Shown: positions 42,192 through 51,600 of the stretch, one piece after another
Numbering within the stretch: the stretch's first letter is position 1
How the letters are laid out: the number at the start of each line of letters is the position of its first letter
Assembly (NCBI RefSeq): GCF_002368035.1
Contig: NZ_AP018222.1
Location: 3,326,534 to 3,390,533, forward strand
Direction: 5' to 3'
Source: Nostoc linckia NIES-25
GTDB lineage: Bacteria > Cyanobacteriota > Cyanobacteriia > Cyanobacteriales > Nostocaceae
Length of the DNA stretch: 64,000 nt
The notes under the pieces: generated by a model
The model's input: only the letters and a program-made list of their open reading frames with translations
What the model was told of the DNA's origin: nothing
The model's database searches: none
Position numbers and translations under genes: made by a program

Positions 42192-42544
42192 TTGCTTTTA
42201 GTTAGGTATTGAAATTGTATTCAAAGTTAATTTACATTGTTTTATACATCAAATACTAGGGGTAACAAAAATATCCATAACTAAAAATTTGTAATTAAAA
42301 TCGCTAATAAAAAATTTATTAATTCTAAAATAGATAATATTACTAGCTAGTTAATGCAAATGCTAACTGTCAGCAACTAACGTTGAAATTCGATTCAAAA
42401 ATTTAAATAATTTGCTATTTTTGTGATTTAACAAGAAAATTGCCACAAACTTCCAGACAATTAGAGTTAAAACTAGGCATACTGAAAGAGGTAGAAAATT
42501 TTAGACTACTCCTGCTAAATTGACGTGAAGGTGATTAAGCAACA
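42192..42544. other. AT-rich divergent intergenic region
   Basis: 353 bp between the ABC-2 permease and the DUF3172 gene. Nothing beyond AT-rich sequence is recognised; promoters for both genes must lie here. Confidence 0.5.
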
Positions 42545-43084
42545 ATGAGACGTAAATCGACTGGTAGATCGGCTACTACTTCTAAACCCTCTAATATCCA
42601 ATCCTCGATGTTTAACCTCTTCACTATTGCAATTATGGGAGGGGTCTTGATTTTGGGAATTGGCATTGGCATTGCTTTCAGTTCTACAACCACATTGGCG
42701 CCATCAAATGTCGCTTCCCGTGAATTTATTGATACCAAAGCACCGAACCCTGAGATCTGCGTGCAGTATGGAGCCAGTGCTATGGTGATGGACGCTAGAC
42801 TGTTCGTAACTCTCAACCCTTTCAATGTCTATGTTTCTCAGCCGAGTATGCGTCCTGGATGTGTTATTCGACAAAATAACTGGGCAATTTTAGAGCAGCG
42901 TCGGCTCGTGACATCCGATCAGGTAAGAGATTGCAAGAATCGCTTAAACACCTTTGGCTTTACAGGTAATTTGGACAGCGATAACCCTGATATTAGATGC
43001 ATATATCAGAATGAAGCTGCTCAAAACTTCTTCACAGCTCAACCAGGAGCAGTTGGAACACCCCAAGAAACGGATAGATTTTAG
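42545..43084 (+). CDS. DUF3172 family protein
   Basis: A 179-residue protein conserved in cyanobacteria, of unknown function. It has a basic Ser/Thr-rich start, one transmembrane segment (about residues 24-44, FTIAIMGGVLILGIGIGIAF), and an exported domain with NPEICVQYGASAMVMD, PSMRPGCVIRQNNWAIL and a final CIYQNE segment. Four cysteines in the exported part could form disulfides. The topology suggests the periplasm or thylakoid lumen. Confidence 0.87.
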   Translation: MRRKSTGRSATTSKPSNIQSSMFNLFTIAIMGGVLILGIGIGIAFSSTTTLAPSNVASREFIDTKAPNPEICVQYGASAMVMDARLFVTLNPFNVYVSQPSMRPGCVIRQNNWAILEQRRLVTSDQVRDCKNRLNTFGFTGNLDSDNPDIRCIYQNEAAQNFFTAQPGAVGTPQETDRF

Positions 43085-43182
43085 GATTTGGGTATGGGGT
43101 ATGGAAAGAGGACGAGGGGAAAGAGTTTTTGCAATGTGTCTCTCTTGTCTGGCCGATCTCCCCATTTTCCACTTCTCGCTTT

Positions 43183-44031
43183 CTACCTAGTTTTAGGAAG
43201 GGGTTGGCCGAACTCAATGACTTGGGGGTTAGGAACGTTGGGGGCTGTTGGTACTGGAAATTCAGACACGCCGAAAGTGGGAATGCTATTCAATGTACCG
43301 GGTTGATTTGGGAAAGAAGGAGGGGGAAGAATAAAATTGGGTTGTTGAGGGGGTGCATTAGGGGTTAGGGGAGGTACGGTTACAAAGGGCTGGTTTGAGT
43401 TAGTAGTAGTTGTTGAGGGTAGTTGACGCGATACAGGCTCAATTGTCAGTAGGGGTGCTTGTGAGTTAGGAGTAAGTATAGGTAAGTTATTAGGTGGTTG
43501 GAAGTTAGTAGTATTTATGGGTGGCTTTTGAGGTGGTTTTTTGGGTGAAGGTGCTGAGTTTGCTGGTTTTACGGCAGTACTTTTACCAGAAATAACAGGA
43601 CGTAATACCCAGCGAGTGGGGTTTTTTCGAGAAACTGGTTGCAGTTTTACCTGGTTGGGATTTAAAACAGTTCCTGGTGCTAAATCTAGAACAATGCGTG
43701 TGGCGTTTTCATTGAGCTGAGAAACACGAATACTTTTGATGACTCCAGAGTAACTTTGTTGGGTGGTAACGGAACCTAACTTAGTATTCGGTAAATCTAC
43801 AACCAAGCGAGGTGGTTGGGCAAGGTAGAAATAACGAGGTGTTGTCGCTGTTGAGAGAGTAATTTCGAGTTGCTGTGTTTTTGGGGAAAAGCGCCAATTA
43901 TCTAGTTTTGCCACTGGTGTAACAGCAATGCTGGAAGCTTCAAGGGCGATCGCTGCATAAAAACCGAATACACTGAAGCTAAGTAGCTTTTTGCTCCAGT
44001 GGCAATGCCTGGCCTTTAATCTCTGAGACAT
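43183..44031 (-). CDS. AMIN-domain protein with Pro-rich C-terminal half
   Basis: A 282-residue exported protein. A hydrophobic N-terminal segment (about 13-36) acts as signal or anchor. An AMIN domain (about 40-145) follows, with YFYLAQPPRLVVDLPNTKLG and ATRIVLDLAPGTVL; AMIN domains target proteins to peptidoglycan or outer-membrane machines. The rest is Pro/Asn/Thr-rich, without a catalytic domain. The amidase domain usually paired with AMIN is absent, so it is probably a structural or targeting protein. Confidence 0.85.
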   Translation of the reverse strand: MSQRLKARHCHWSKKLLSFSVFGFYAAIALEASSIAVTPVAKLDNWRFSPKTQQLEITLSTATTPRYFYLAQPPRLVVDLPNTKLGSVTTQQSYSGVIKSIRVSQLNENATRIVLDLAPGTVLNPNQVKLQPVSRKNPTRWVLRPVISGKSTAVKPANSAPSPKKPPQKPPINTTNFQPPNNLPILTPNSQAPLLTIEPVSRQLPSTTTTNSNQPFVTVPPLTPNAPPQQPNFILPPPSFPNQPGTLNSIPTFGVSEFPVPTAPNVPNPQVIEFGQPLPKTR

Positions 44032-44358
44032 TCTTAATTATGCCTTCAATATTGAGTTCTGAGGAATTTCTAATATAAGCTAAGAATTAAATTATACTTT
44101 TTACTTTTTATTACTCAGTTGTCACTATAAATAAATATACTTACTTATGTTTTAAGTAAGTACGATCGGCTGGGTAGGCTAAAACGTATGAAAAAGTAAG
44201 TGGGGAGGAGAGGGGCACAGGAAGCAGGGGAGGCAAAGGAGGCAGGGGAAAAGGTTAAAGGGAAAAGGGAAAAGGAATAAATTTAATTTTTCCCCTTTTC
44301 CCCGGTTGGTGAGCTTGTCGAACCATACCCCTTTCCCTTTCCCCATGCCCAATGCCTT
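44032..44358. repeat. Gene-free stretch with GGGAAAA/TTTTCCC repeats
   Basis: The first 130 bp are AT-rich; 44195-44357 holds AGGGAAAAGG-type purine units that face CCCCTTTTCC units, a possible hairpin downstream of the 44359-44868 gene. Confidence 0.7.
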
Positions 44359-44868
44359 TTAATGGCTATTGGACTTCTGAGATTTTTCCTGAACTTTTTC
44401 TGGCACAGCAGTAAATTTTAGAGTTTGGGGAATGCCAGTGAGAGTTAATTGCCCTGGTACACTACCTGTGTTGACTAGTTGCATTTGAATTGTGACTGAG
44501 TTGAGAGGATCTTTCTGGGACTGAGGAATATTGCAAAGGGTTGATGTGTTAACTTTCCCGGATAAATTTAACTGTTGATTTTTCAAGATGCCCATGAGAG
44601 AATGCTTTTCGTCAACATCAGTATTGGCATTTGCCGGTAATACAGAGGCATTTAAGTAAATACCTGACTGCTCAATGTTTAATGTCAAGCTGTCTGATTT
44701 TTCACAGTTGGGCAAATTTTCAGCTAGTGTTAGACGATAGCGATCGCTAACCTTAGGAGGAGCTTTGAGATTGTTTTCTCCATAAGCGCTTACGGTTTTA
44801 AACAGCAGTAGCACTGAAGTGATGGCTACTCCGTAAAAAGCAAAGGATTTGAAGTTGAAATGATTCAT
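44359..44868 (-). CDS. Uncharacterised exported protein
   Basis: A 169-residue protein with an N-terminal signal-like segment (FAFYGVAITSVLLLFKTVSA, residues 9-28). The mature part has two cysteines and beta-rich sequence (LTLNIEQSGIYLNASVLP). I recognise no family. Its ATG overlaps the stop codon of the upstream antiporter by 4 nt (ATGA), so it is co-translated with it and may work with it, for instance as a periplasmic accessory. That link is inference from the overlap. Confidence 0.7.
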   Translation of the reverse strand: MNHFNFKSFAFYGVAITSVLLLFKTVSAYGENNLKAPPKVSDRYRLTLAENLPNCEKSDSLTLNIEQSGIYLNASVLPANANTDVDEKHSLMGILKNQQLNLSGKVNTSTLCNIPQSQKDPLNSVTIQMQLVNTGSVPGQLTLTGIPQTLKFTAVPEKVQEKSQKSNSH

Positions 44869-47081
44869 AATCTCAATTCCTCAGTTGTTGGCTCTTGAGT
44901 AGTAACTTCAGGAAGCACCGAAGCCAAGTGAGCGGTAACTTGACTGTAGCGACGGGTAATCAGCAGAGAAGAACGGCATTGAATGGCTAATTGGTCTGTA
45001 TATCTTCCCAAGGTTTGACGCTCAATACCCCAAGTGCGACTGGTGCCAGCGATTGTCAGATCTACATTTTTCGAGGCTTCGACTACGGCTTGGATGGGAT
45101 CTTGAGCTTGGACAACTTTGATTTCTATGCGATCGCGTACACTACCTGGTAATTGCTCCATCATCGTATCCAGTTCGTAACTCAATTCATCCTTGAGGCG
45201 ATTTTCTGGTAAAACGTGTAAAACCTGCAACATACAAGTTTCACGATTGATTAGCAATCTCAAAGCAAGTATTAATGCTAAATCATCGTGAATATTTGCA
45301 GAATAAGGAACTAGCAAGCTTTCTAGTCGGTCGCTTCCCCGATCTACAAATACTGCTACATCCACTGGTGCAGCGGTAAGAATTTGACCGACTCTTCCCC
45401 CCAAGCGGTTGCTACTAAAAGCTGGGCGATGCCATCCCACGAGAATTAAATCCACTTGGTCTAGTGCAGCAATTTGGGCTGTTTCCCGTGCAACATTGCT
45501 GGATGTACGGACGATGGGATGCACGTAAGAGCGTGTTTCTGGAGGTTCGAGAGTATTAATTAATTCTTCTAACTGATGGCGGCGCTGGGCAATTAATCGG
45601 TCTGCTTCAACTGGGGTACTTTCAAAGGCATAGTCTTCTTCAAATTCAATTAAGCTGAGGGGATGCACAACAGCCAATTGTCGATAGTTAAGAGCGATTG
45701 CTACTGCTAACTGTACTAAACCTTTTTGGGAATTCGGATTAGCCACTGGTACTAAAATCCGGTAGGGACGAGTGTAAGTTCCTTGTTGAGCAGTTATATT
45801 TTCTGTATCTAAATGTATTTCGCCTTCTTCTTCTGACTCCGTTTCTACGACATCTAATCTGATTAGCTTTTTCGGATATGTCCATTCCAACAGTGGCGAG
45901 GTCATAAATGTAGTTACCAGCGCCATAATTACCAGCATGGTAAATACTAAAGGTGAAATTACTCCTAACTCCAGACCAATATTAAGCACTATCAACTCGG
46001 TTAAACCGCGAGTATTCATTAACCAACCGAGTGCCGAGGCTTCGCGTTTATTAATGCCACTAACACGAGCAGCGATATAAGTACCAAAATATTTACCTGC
46101 GATCGCAACTGCCAAAACCAATGCACACAATAGCCATAATTCTGGACGATTCAGTAAGCCAATCTGCGTTCGCAAACCACTGTAAGCAAAAAATATTGGC
46201 AGCAAGAATATCAGGACAAAATCTTCGGTTTTGACTGCTAATTCCCGCACTAAATCTTCATTTTTGGGCATTGCTGCTCCTAGTAAAAATGCCCCAAAAA
46301 TTAAATGAATGCCAATCAATTCAGTGATTAATGCAGATGCAACCACCGCCATATAAATCCCAGCTAACAGCAATTGGCTGAGGCGTCCCGCACGCTGGTA
46401 ATGTTTGGCAAGACCCTGGAGGAACCAACGTCCTACGGTCAACATGAAGCCGATGTAGACTATGCTCTCAATAATTGTGGGTATTGCACCAGCAAAATCG
46501 CCTGTTCTAGCTACAGCTATAGCTACTGCTAATAAACACCACGCTGTGACATCATCCACTGCTGCACAAGTTAGCGCTAATGTTCCTAAGCGGGTTCCTT
46601 GTAAATTATTCTCAGTAATGATTCGTGCCAACACTGGAAAGGCAGTAATCGACATCGCCGCGCCCAAAAATAAGGCAAAGGCAGTAAACGATACACTAGC
46701 GTTAGAAACCAGGGGATAAAGCACCACCGCTAGTAATGTTCCCAAGGAAAAAGGCACCAAAATACTGACATGAGAAGTCAAAACTGCCACTTCTAGCTGA
46801 CCGCTGAGGTATTTTGGATTTAGTTCCAACCCAATCAGAAACATGAAAAATATTAGTCCCACTTGAGACAAAACATTTAAAAAAGGAATAGTTTCTGGTG
46901 GAAATAAGGTAACTGCTACATGGGGAGCTATTAAACCAAATAAAGATGGCCCAAGCATAATCCCAGCGACAATTTCACCAATTACCAGCGGTTGCTTAAT
47001 AGAACGAAATCCTAGCCCTACTAGCCGTGAAAGTCCAATAACAATCAGTACCTCAACCAGAACGAGAATAACTGTGTGCAT
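44865..47081 (-). CDS. CPA2 cation:proton antiporter with C-terminal Usp-like domains
   Basis: A 738-residue protein. Residues 1-400 form a 12-13-helix Na+/H+ (or K+/H+) exchanger of the CPA2/KefB type, with FFMFLIGLELNPKYL, ITAFPVLARIITENNLQ, CAAVDDVTAWCLLA (the D-D pair) and RGLTELIVLNIGLELG. Residues about 430-715 are soluble and look like two universal-stress-protein-like domains (RILVPVANPNSQKGLVQLA, then SLLVPYSANIHDDLALIL). These may sense nucleotides. It is placed in the plasma membrane. Confidence 0.9.
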   Translation of the reverse strand: MHTVILVLVEVLIVIGLSRLVGLGFRSIKQPLVIGEIVAGIMLGPSLFGLIAPHVAVTLFPPETIPFLNVLSQVGLIFFMFLIGLELNPKYLSGQLEVAVLTSHVSILVPFSLGTLLAVVLYPLVSNASVSFTAFALFLGAAMSITAFPVLARIITENNLQGTRLGTLALTCAAVDDVTAWCLLAVAIAVARTGDFAGAIPTIIESIVYIGFMLTVGRWFLQGLAKHYQRAGRLSQLLLAGIYMAVVASALITELIGIHLIFGAFLLGAAMPKNEDLVRELAVKTEDFVLIFLLPIFFAYSGLRTQIGLLNRPELWLLCALVLAVAIAGKYFGTYIAARVSGINKREASALGWLMNTRGLTELIVLNIGLELGVISPLVFTMLVIMALVTTFMTSPLLEWTYPKKLIRLDVVETESEEEGEIHLDTENITAQQGTYTRPYRILVPVANPNSQKGLVQLAVAIALNYRQLAVVHPLSLIEFEEDYAFESTPVEADRLIAQRRHQLEELINTLEPPETRSYVHPIVRTSSNVARETAQIAALDQVDLILVGWHRPAFSSNRLGGRVGQILTAAPVDVAVFVDRGSDRLESLLVPYSANIHDDLALILALRLLINRETCMLQVLHVLPENRLKDELSYELDTMMEQLPGSVRDRIEIKVVQAQDPIQAVVEASKNVDLTIAGTSRTWGIERQTLGRYTDQLAIQCRSSLLITRRYSQVTAHLASVLPEVTTQEPTTEELRL

Positions 47082-47690
47082 GGTTTCCTCAAAAGTAACT
47101 ATCTGGTTTCCCTAAGATAATTGTTTAAAATACTGGAAAATGTCAACCCCTACTCTTGGCGAGAGGCTACAAAAACTAAAAATTCAAAATTCAAAATTCA
47201 GCCATTAACAACTGTATAAATCAATTTATAAGCTTCTACGTTTAATTATGAATTACGAATTATTAGGTCAATTTTAGAAGATACACTCAAGATTAATTTG
47301 CAGTCATTTGTGATGTCAGTTGCTGTTAGTGGGATAAAGTACTGAGAGGACAAAGAGAATAGACTTCTTGCAGAAGTCGGGAAAAGGGGAAGGGGAAAGG
47401 GGGAAAGGTTTGTTATTTTCCCTTTAACCTTTTCCCTTTTCCCTTTTCCCACAAAAGTGCTTTTTGCACTTTTGCAAGAGGTCTAATAACTTCAAATTCC
47501 TAACTTCTGAGCCAAGAGTCAACAGAAGCCAGTGGATTAGAGGGCTTACTGGGCTTTACTTTGGCGTTTCCGTTCGCTGTTAGAGCTTCGTAGAGAAGAA
47601 ATGGTTAGCAACTGCGTTTAACAGTCAACACTCAGTACTTTATTACAGCCCCTATCAGAAATTGATTCTTAATTTCCTATAGAAATGTGT
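47082..47690. repeat. Gene-free stretch with repeats between antiporter genes
   Basis: 609 bp without a gene. ATTCAAA units lie at 47180-47203. GGGAAAAGGGGAAGGGGAAAG units (47380-47408) face CCTTTTCCCTTTTCCC units (47420-47450), forming a likely hairpin. The motif GCACTTTTGC recurs at 47458-47475. The remainder is unremarkable. Confidence 0.65.
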
Positions 47691-48980
47691 TTAAACGGTA
47701 AACTTTTCATAGCTTGTACCGTGCAATAAAAAGGCAATTAAGGGTGATGCCATGAGTGTAGTAACTACAGCCATAATAACCATGATAGTGAATAAAGTAG
47801 GGGTAATTATACCTTGCTCAAGACCAATATTCAGGATGATTAACTCCATTAAACCGCGAGCATTCATGAGAGCGCCGATAGTTGCTGATTCGCGCCAATT
47901 TTCTCCTGCTAATTTTGCTGCTAACATACAAGCAATACCTTTACCGATAACTGCGATCGCTAAAATTAAGAAGGTAATTCCCCATAATGCAGGCGTGTTT
48001 ACCAGTCCGATTTGTGTGTTTAATCCAGAAAAGACAAAAAATATCGGCAACAAAAAAGAAGTGGTGAAAAACTCTGTATATTGGCGAATTTGTTGAGCGA
48101 ATTCTCCGCGTGGCGTTACTGCTCCCAACACAAATGCACCGAATATTGCATAGATACCTGTAATATCAGTAAACCATGCACAAAACATCAAAACTATCAG
48201 CAATAAAGTCAACGTTTGTCTATTCACACCTGCATCGCGTTTGGTCATGCTTGCGAAGACTCGAAGTAAACGTTGCCCGATAAAAATTGCAAATAGCACA
48301 TAGCAAATGCCACCACCAATTGCTAAGATGGCGATGTTGATGGAATTTTTTACACTAGCAAGTACGATCGCCAGCAAACACCAAGCAACTCCATCATCTA
48401 CCGATGCTGCGCCTAAAGCCAAAGTACCAAAGCGAGTTTGGGCAAGTCCGCGTTCGTAAATAATGCGAGCTAACATTGGAAAAGCGGTGATTGTCATCGA
48501 TGCGCCTAGATACAAAGCCGCTGACCAAGGCACTACTTTTGGTTGAAAGAAATTGCCATTGTGGTATAAGAAAGAAGAAGCGATCGCTCCTAAAATAAAA
48601 GGAGTAATAATTCCCGCAGCAGATAACAAACCTGCACTTTTGATATGGTGTTTCAAGAGTTTTGTGTTGAACTCTAGACCAACCAAAAACATATAAATTG
48701 CTAATCCAATTTGGCTGATAGCATATAAAATCGACATCGATGGATTGGGTATCTTATCTCCTAAAGCAGTGATAATCGGCAGCTTAGGAAATAACCATTG
48801 CTGAAAATTTGGTGCAATCAAACCTAGAAGTGACGGCCCTAGCATGACACCTGCAATCATTTCGCAAACAACATCAGTTTGCCCAAGATAGCGGCGTCCT
48901 AAAATCGTAACTATGCGACAAGTGGCTAAAATTACCGTGAGTTGCAGAAATAGCTGAATAACCAGAGCGAAATTTGACAT
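47691..48980 (-). CDS. CPA2 cation:proton antiporter, membrane domain only
   Basis: A 429-residue exchanger of the same family as the 738-residue protein upstream on the map, but ending after the membrane domain. Marks: MFLVGLEFNTKLLKHH, MTITAFPMLARIIYERGL, AASVDDGVAWCLLAIV, ARGLMELIILNIGLEQG. About 12 hydrophobic segments. The two antiporters are paralogues and lie in the same orientation, 610 bp apart. Confidence 0.9.
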   Translation of the reverse strand: MSNFALVIQLFLQLTVILATCRIVTILGRRYLGQTDVVCEMIAGVMLGPSLLGLIAPNFQQWLFPKLPIITALGDKIPNPSMSILYAISQIGLAIYMFLVGLEFNTKLLKHHIKSAGLLSAAGIITPFILGAIASSFLYHNGNFFQPKVVPWSAALYLGASMTITAFPMLARIIYERGLAQTRFGTLALGAASVDDGVAWCLLAIVLASVKNSINIAILAIGGGICYVLFAIFIGQRLLRVFASMTKRDAGVNRQTLTLLLIVLMFCAWFTDITGIYAIFGAFVLGAVTPRGEFAQQIRQYTEFFTTSFLLPIFFVFSGLNTQIGLVNTPALWGITFLILAIAVIGKGIACMLAAKLAGENWRESATIGALMNARGLMELIILNIGLEQGIITPTLFTIMVIMAVVTTLMASPLIAFLLHGTSYEKFTV

Positions 48981-49082
48981 TGTACTTTATTAAGCAAAAA
49001 TTAAATCTGAGTAAGGTAGATAATAAGACAGATATATTTTTTTAGCACAGTAATGCTCATAAGTGCCAAATAGAATACAAGG

Positions 49083-49110
49083 GTAGGGGCGCACAGCTGT
49101 GCGCCCCTAC
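49083..49110. repeat. Perfect 28-bp GTAG...CTAC palindrome
   Basis: GTAGGGGCGCACAG and CTGTGCGCCCCTAC are exact reverse complements with no loop. It is followed by GATTATCTGTA, the same tail as after the palindrome at 16040-16061. Confidence 0.85.
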
Positions 49111-49210
49111 GATTATCTGTATTCTATTGTGTTGAAAATTGCTTTAAAACACGGCTACAGACACAAGTATTTAAAAACGTAGATAAAATGTAACTATTAA
49201 CAATTAAAAA

Positions 49211-49645
49211 TTACAACCACTCTCCACCTCGGAAACGCCAACGGAGAAATATAATTCGCATTAGGCTTTGGGAACTAATAAAAACTGCTAGCCAGACAAC
49301 GCTATAGTGCAATAAAAAATCTGTTGGTGACAGTTGTTCCTTTGGTAAAGGTATTGGTAAAAAGCCAAACAATTTGATTCCACAGAACACAAAGATTAAT
49401 TCCCAAATACCAGCTAAAAGCTGATAAACTGCTGGCCAATCTCTGTCCCAGCGGAATTTTTGGAGATAGTTATAAAGCACATCCCAACCCAAGCCAAAGA
49501 CGGCGACATAACCAAGTATCCAAAAATAAACTGAGTTAGCACCAGAACCAATCAAACCCATTGCAAAGGGTAAAGATACGAGTACGCCTACAGTTGCAAA
49601 TAATAATAAGCGAGTTTGCCAGCGACCAAGTAAAGTTGGTGTCAT
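49211..49645 (-). CDS. Uncharacterised integral membrane protein
   Basis: About 144 residues from the ATG at 49645 (MTPTLLGRWQTRLLLFATV). The frame opens earlier at TTG, but that part is repeat-like (AAATCTAAAATCTA). Four hydrophobic segments are visible (about 8-28, 38-58, 76-96, 110-130). The family seems to be cyanobacterial; I do not recognise a function. It lies between the GDSL esterase and an antiporter gene. Confidence 0.65.
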   Translation of the reverse strand: MTPTLLGRWQTRLLLFATVGVLVSLPFAMGLIGSGANSVYFWILGYVAVFGLGWDVLYNYLQKFRWDRDWPAVYQLLAGIWELIFVFCGIKLFGFLPIPLPKEQLSPTDFLLHYSVVWLAVFISSQSLMRIIFLRWRFRGGEWL

Positions 49646-49745
49646 AGGAGTAGTGTTAGATTTTAGATTTTTGCTTGAATCCAAAATTCAAGTTGTGTTG
49701 TCAGCGCAGCAGAGGTGCAATCTAAAATCTAACATTGGCATCGTT

Positions 49746-50462
49746 TCAAGTAGTAATCAAATCTAGAGAATGGTAATTTGCGATCGCATCCCAATTGATT
49801 ACATCCTCTAACAAAGCTTGATAACCTAGCGTATTGGGATGAAGTCCGTCATGACTCAAGCGTTTGAGCCGCCAAGTTTCACCGCGTTCCATCCATATAT
49901 CAAAAATATCTAAATAGGGAATTTGCCGTTTCTGACAAGCAATCTTAGTTGCTTGTTTGTAATGGTACTGGTCGGTATGATTATAGTAAAAACAGTCTAA
50001 AAATGGCATTTTACCTTCATCTACTGGCACCATGCCCACAAATAATACGGGACAGAGTTGTTGTGCCAAATCTAGCAGAGAAGCGATTTCCTTTTCAAAT
50101 ACAGTGAAATCTGTGTAACTCCGCCCATCGGGACGCGCCAAACGTGCTGAGTCATTGACGCCTACTGATAAAATAATTAAGTCCGGAACGCGATTTCGCA
50201 GTTCGCCGCGATGGCGAAACTCAACTTCTAACCTTTGAGCTACTTGTTGCGTGCGATCGCCCCTTACGCCTAAATTATAAAGAACGTGGCCCGCACTATC
50301 CGGCAACATCCACCATCGCCGTAGTTGCTCAATCCATCCCCCTTTTTCCGGGTCGCCAAATCCATATATTAAGCTGTCTCCCAGTGCGACAATCTTCTTT
50401 GGCTGAAAGTGTTTTGGTGGTACAGACAGCTGCATTGAGGAAGATGCTGAAAATGTTTGCAT
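49746..50462 (-). CDS. SGNH/GDSL-family lipase or esterase
   Basis: A 238-residue SGNH hydrolase. Block I IVALGDSLIYGFGD has the nucleophilic serine, block II has the glycine in NLGVRGDRT, block III is SVGVNDSARL, and block V LSHDGLHPNTLGY carries the Asp-His pair. No signal peptide is seen. The substrate is probably an acyl ester. The start could be a few codons downstream (MQLSVPPKH). Confidence 0.88.
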   Translation of the reverse strand: MQTFSASSSMQLSVPPKHFQPKKIVALGDSLIYGFGDPEKGGWIEQLRRWWMLPDSAGHVLYNLGVRGDRTQQVAQRLEVEFRHRGELRNRVPDLIILSVGVNDSARLARPDGRSYTDFTVFEKEIASLLDLAQQLCPVLFVGMVPVDEGKMPFLDCFYYNHTDQYHYKQATKIACQKRQIPYLDIFDIWMERGETWRLKRLSHDGLHPNTLGYQALLEDVINWDAIANYHSLDLITT

Positions 50463-50785
50463 TTAAGAACTATATTTTATATCTTTTCAAGATTCTATAC
50501 ATTTCTATACCATACACGGCCATCTTGAAATATCCAAGCATCTATATAGTTGCAACGTTATACCCATTAGAAAAAAGGATGTTGCTGAATAAGGGGATGA
50601 TTGAGCCTGACACGGGCACATGGAGACACAGGGACGTGGGGATTATGGTTGATGCAAATTCCAAAATCATCCCACAATAATGCAACATCGACAAATAGAC
50701 CATTTGTAGAGACGCGATTCATCGCGTCTTGACCCAAGGATGTGTTGCGATCGTTAATTAAATTAGTATTAATATTGCCGCATTT
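50463..50785. other. Gene-free region before the tandem repeat
   Basis: 323 bp with no credible gene. It includes the GTAG-type palindrome GTAGAGACGCGA-TTCA-TCGCGTCTTGAC at 50706-50732, of the same family as the one at 56000-56026. Confidence 0.6.
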
Positions 50786-51037
50786 GAGTCTCAGAAGGTC
50801 AACTTTGAACCTCAGAAGGTCAACATTGAGCCTCAAAAGGTCAACATTGAGCCTCAGAAGGTCAAAGTTGAGCCTCAGAAGGTCAAAGTTGAGCCTCAGA
50901 AGGTCAAAGTTGAGCCTCAGAAGGTCAAAGTTGAGCCTCAAAAGGTCAAAGTTGAGCCTCAAAAGGTCAAGGCTGAGCCTCAGAAGGTCAACATTGAGCC
51001 TCAGAAGGTCAAAGTTGAGCCTCAGAAGGTCAGTTGT
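50786..51037. repeat. Twelve tandem copies of a 21-bp unit
   Basis: Twelve units in register, consensus GAGCCTCAGAAGGTCAAAGT(T), with copies 4-7 identical. Copies 1-3 and 10 carry AACATT or AACTTT in place of AAAGTT, copy 9 carries AAGGCT, and copy 12 diverges at its end. In one plus-strand frame the unit encodes E-P-Q-K-V-K-V and reads to a TGA at 51038. No ATG precedes it in frame, a TAA lies 24 nt upstream, and the other frames are also open because 21 is a multiple of three. Confidence 0.95.
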
Positions 51038-51118
51038 TGAGTTTAAAAGTTAAAACGGGTAGGAGATTGTTCCATGTTTCAAGCTATTTTAGGGATAATC
51101 GCCGCATCTTCCCTAAAT

Positions 51119-51385
51119 TTACCCGTCTGATTTTTCAATAATCTCTAATAATTCTTCTTTGGTTTGCTTGGCGAGTTGAACGCTGGTGATAGTAGCCAGT
51201 GCGCCACCTCCGGTTGTAAGACTGGCTTCAGAAACTTTGTTGAAATAAAGCAATCCTACACCGCCTAACGTCATCATGGCAGAAGCGGCGGTCACACTCA
51301 AGGCAAGGTTAAAGGTTAATTTTGCTTGGCGTAATAATTCTTGCATAATTTCTGCTTTTAAATTTTGATAATTAGGATTTTGCAT
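51119..51385 (-). CDS. Small two-TM protein, resembles the TRADD-N-associated membrane domain of cyanobacteria
   Basis: An 88-residue protein from the ATG at 51385 (MQNPNYQNLKAEIMQELL), with AGGA 8 nt upstream; an in-frame upstream ATG lacks such a box. Residues about 20-40 (FNLALSVTAASAMMTLGGVG) and 45-66 (FNKVSEASLTTGGGALATI) form a hairpin of two membrane segments, flanked by Q-A-K and VQLAKQTKEELLEIIE. This layout matches, from memory, the 'CyanoTRADDas_TM' domain that accompanies TRADD-N and other conflict-system proteins. Here it stands alone, divergent from an HTH-STAND NTPase gene. The family call is by pattern only. A role as membrane effector or anchor is inference. Confidence 0.6.
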   Translation of the reverse strand: MQNPNYQNLKAEIMQELLRQAKLTFNLALSVTAASAMMTLGGVGLLYFNKVSEASLTTGGGALATITSVQLAKQTKEELLEIIEKSDG

Positions 51386-51463
51386 TGTTAAAGTCCTGAC
51401 TATTTCACTGTAGAATTTTGATATTGTTATCCTAATAAGGATTATCGAGATATTCCAGGGCAA

Positions 51464-51600
51464 ACAAGGTTGAATATTATTGTTTATCTGCCCTCTAATT
51501 TAGGGCAATTAAGGTTATCTGCAAAACCTATCTGCCCTAGACACCAAATTTAAAATTTATTTAGATTTTATTAGTTTTATTCTTATTTGAAAAATTGATT
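51464..51600. promoter_or_regulatory. Divergent control region with three TATCTGC motifs
   Basis: TATCTGCCCT occurs at 51485-51494 and 51529-51538, TATCTGCAAA at 51515-51524, and AGGGCA (its partial inverse) at 51457-51462 and 51502-51507. Spacings of 30 and 14 nt and the position between the membrane protein gene and an HTH-containing gene suggest operators for autoregulation. Confidence 0.4.

Noticed and set aside
50786..51037. CRISPR array
   Set aside because: The 21-bp units are directly adjacent with no spacers, and there are no cas genes.
50567..51053. ORFs of 131 and 103 codons across the 21-bp repeats on both strands
   Set aside because: They exist because a 21-bp unit without stops keeps frames open; products are simple heptads without a start context.
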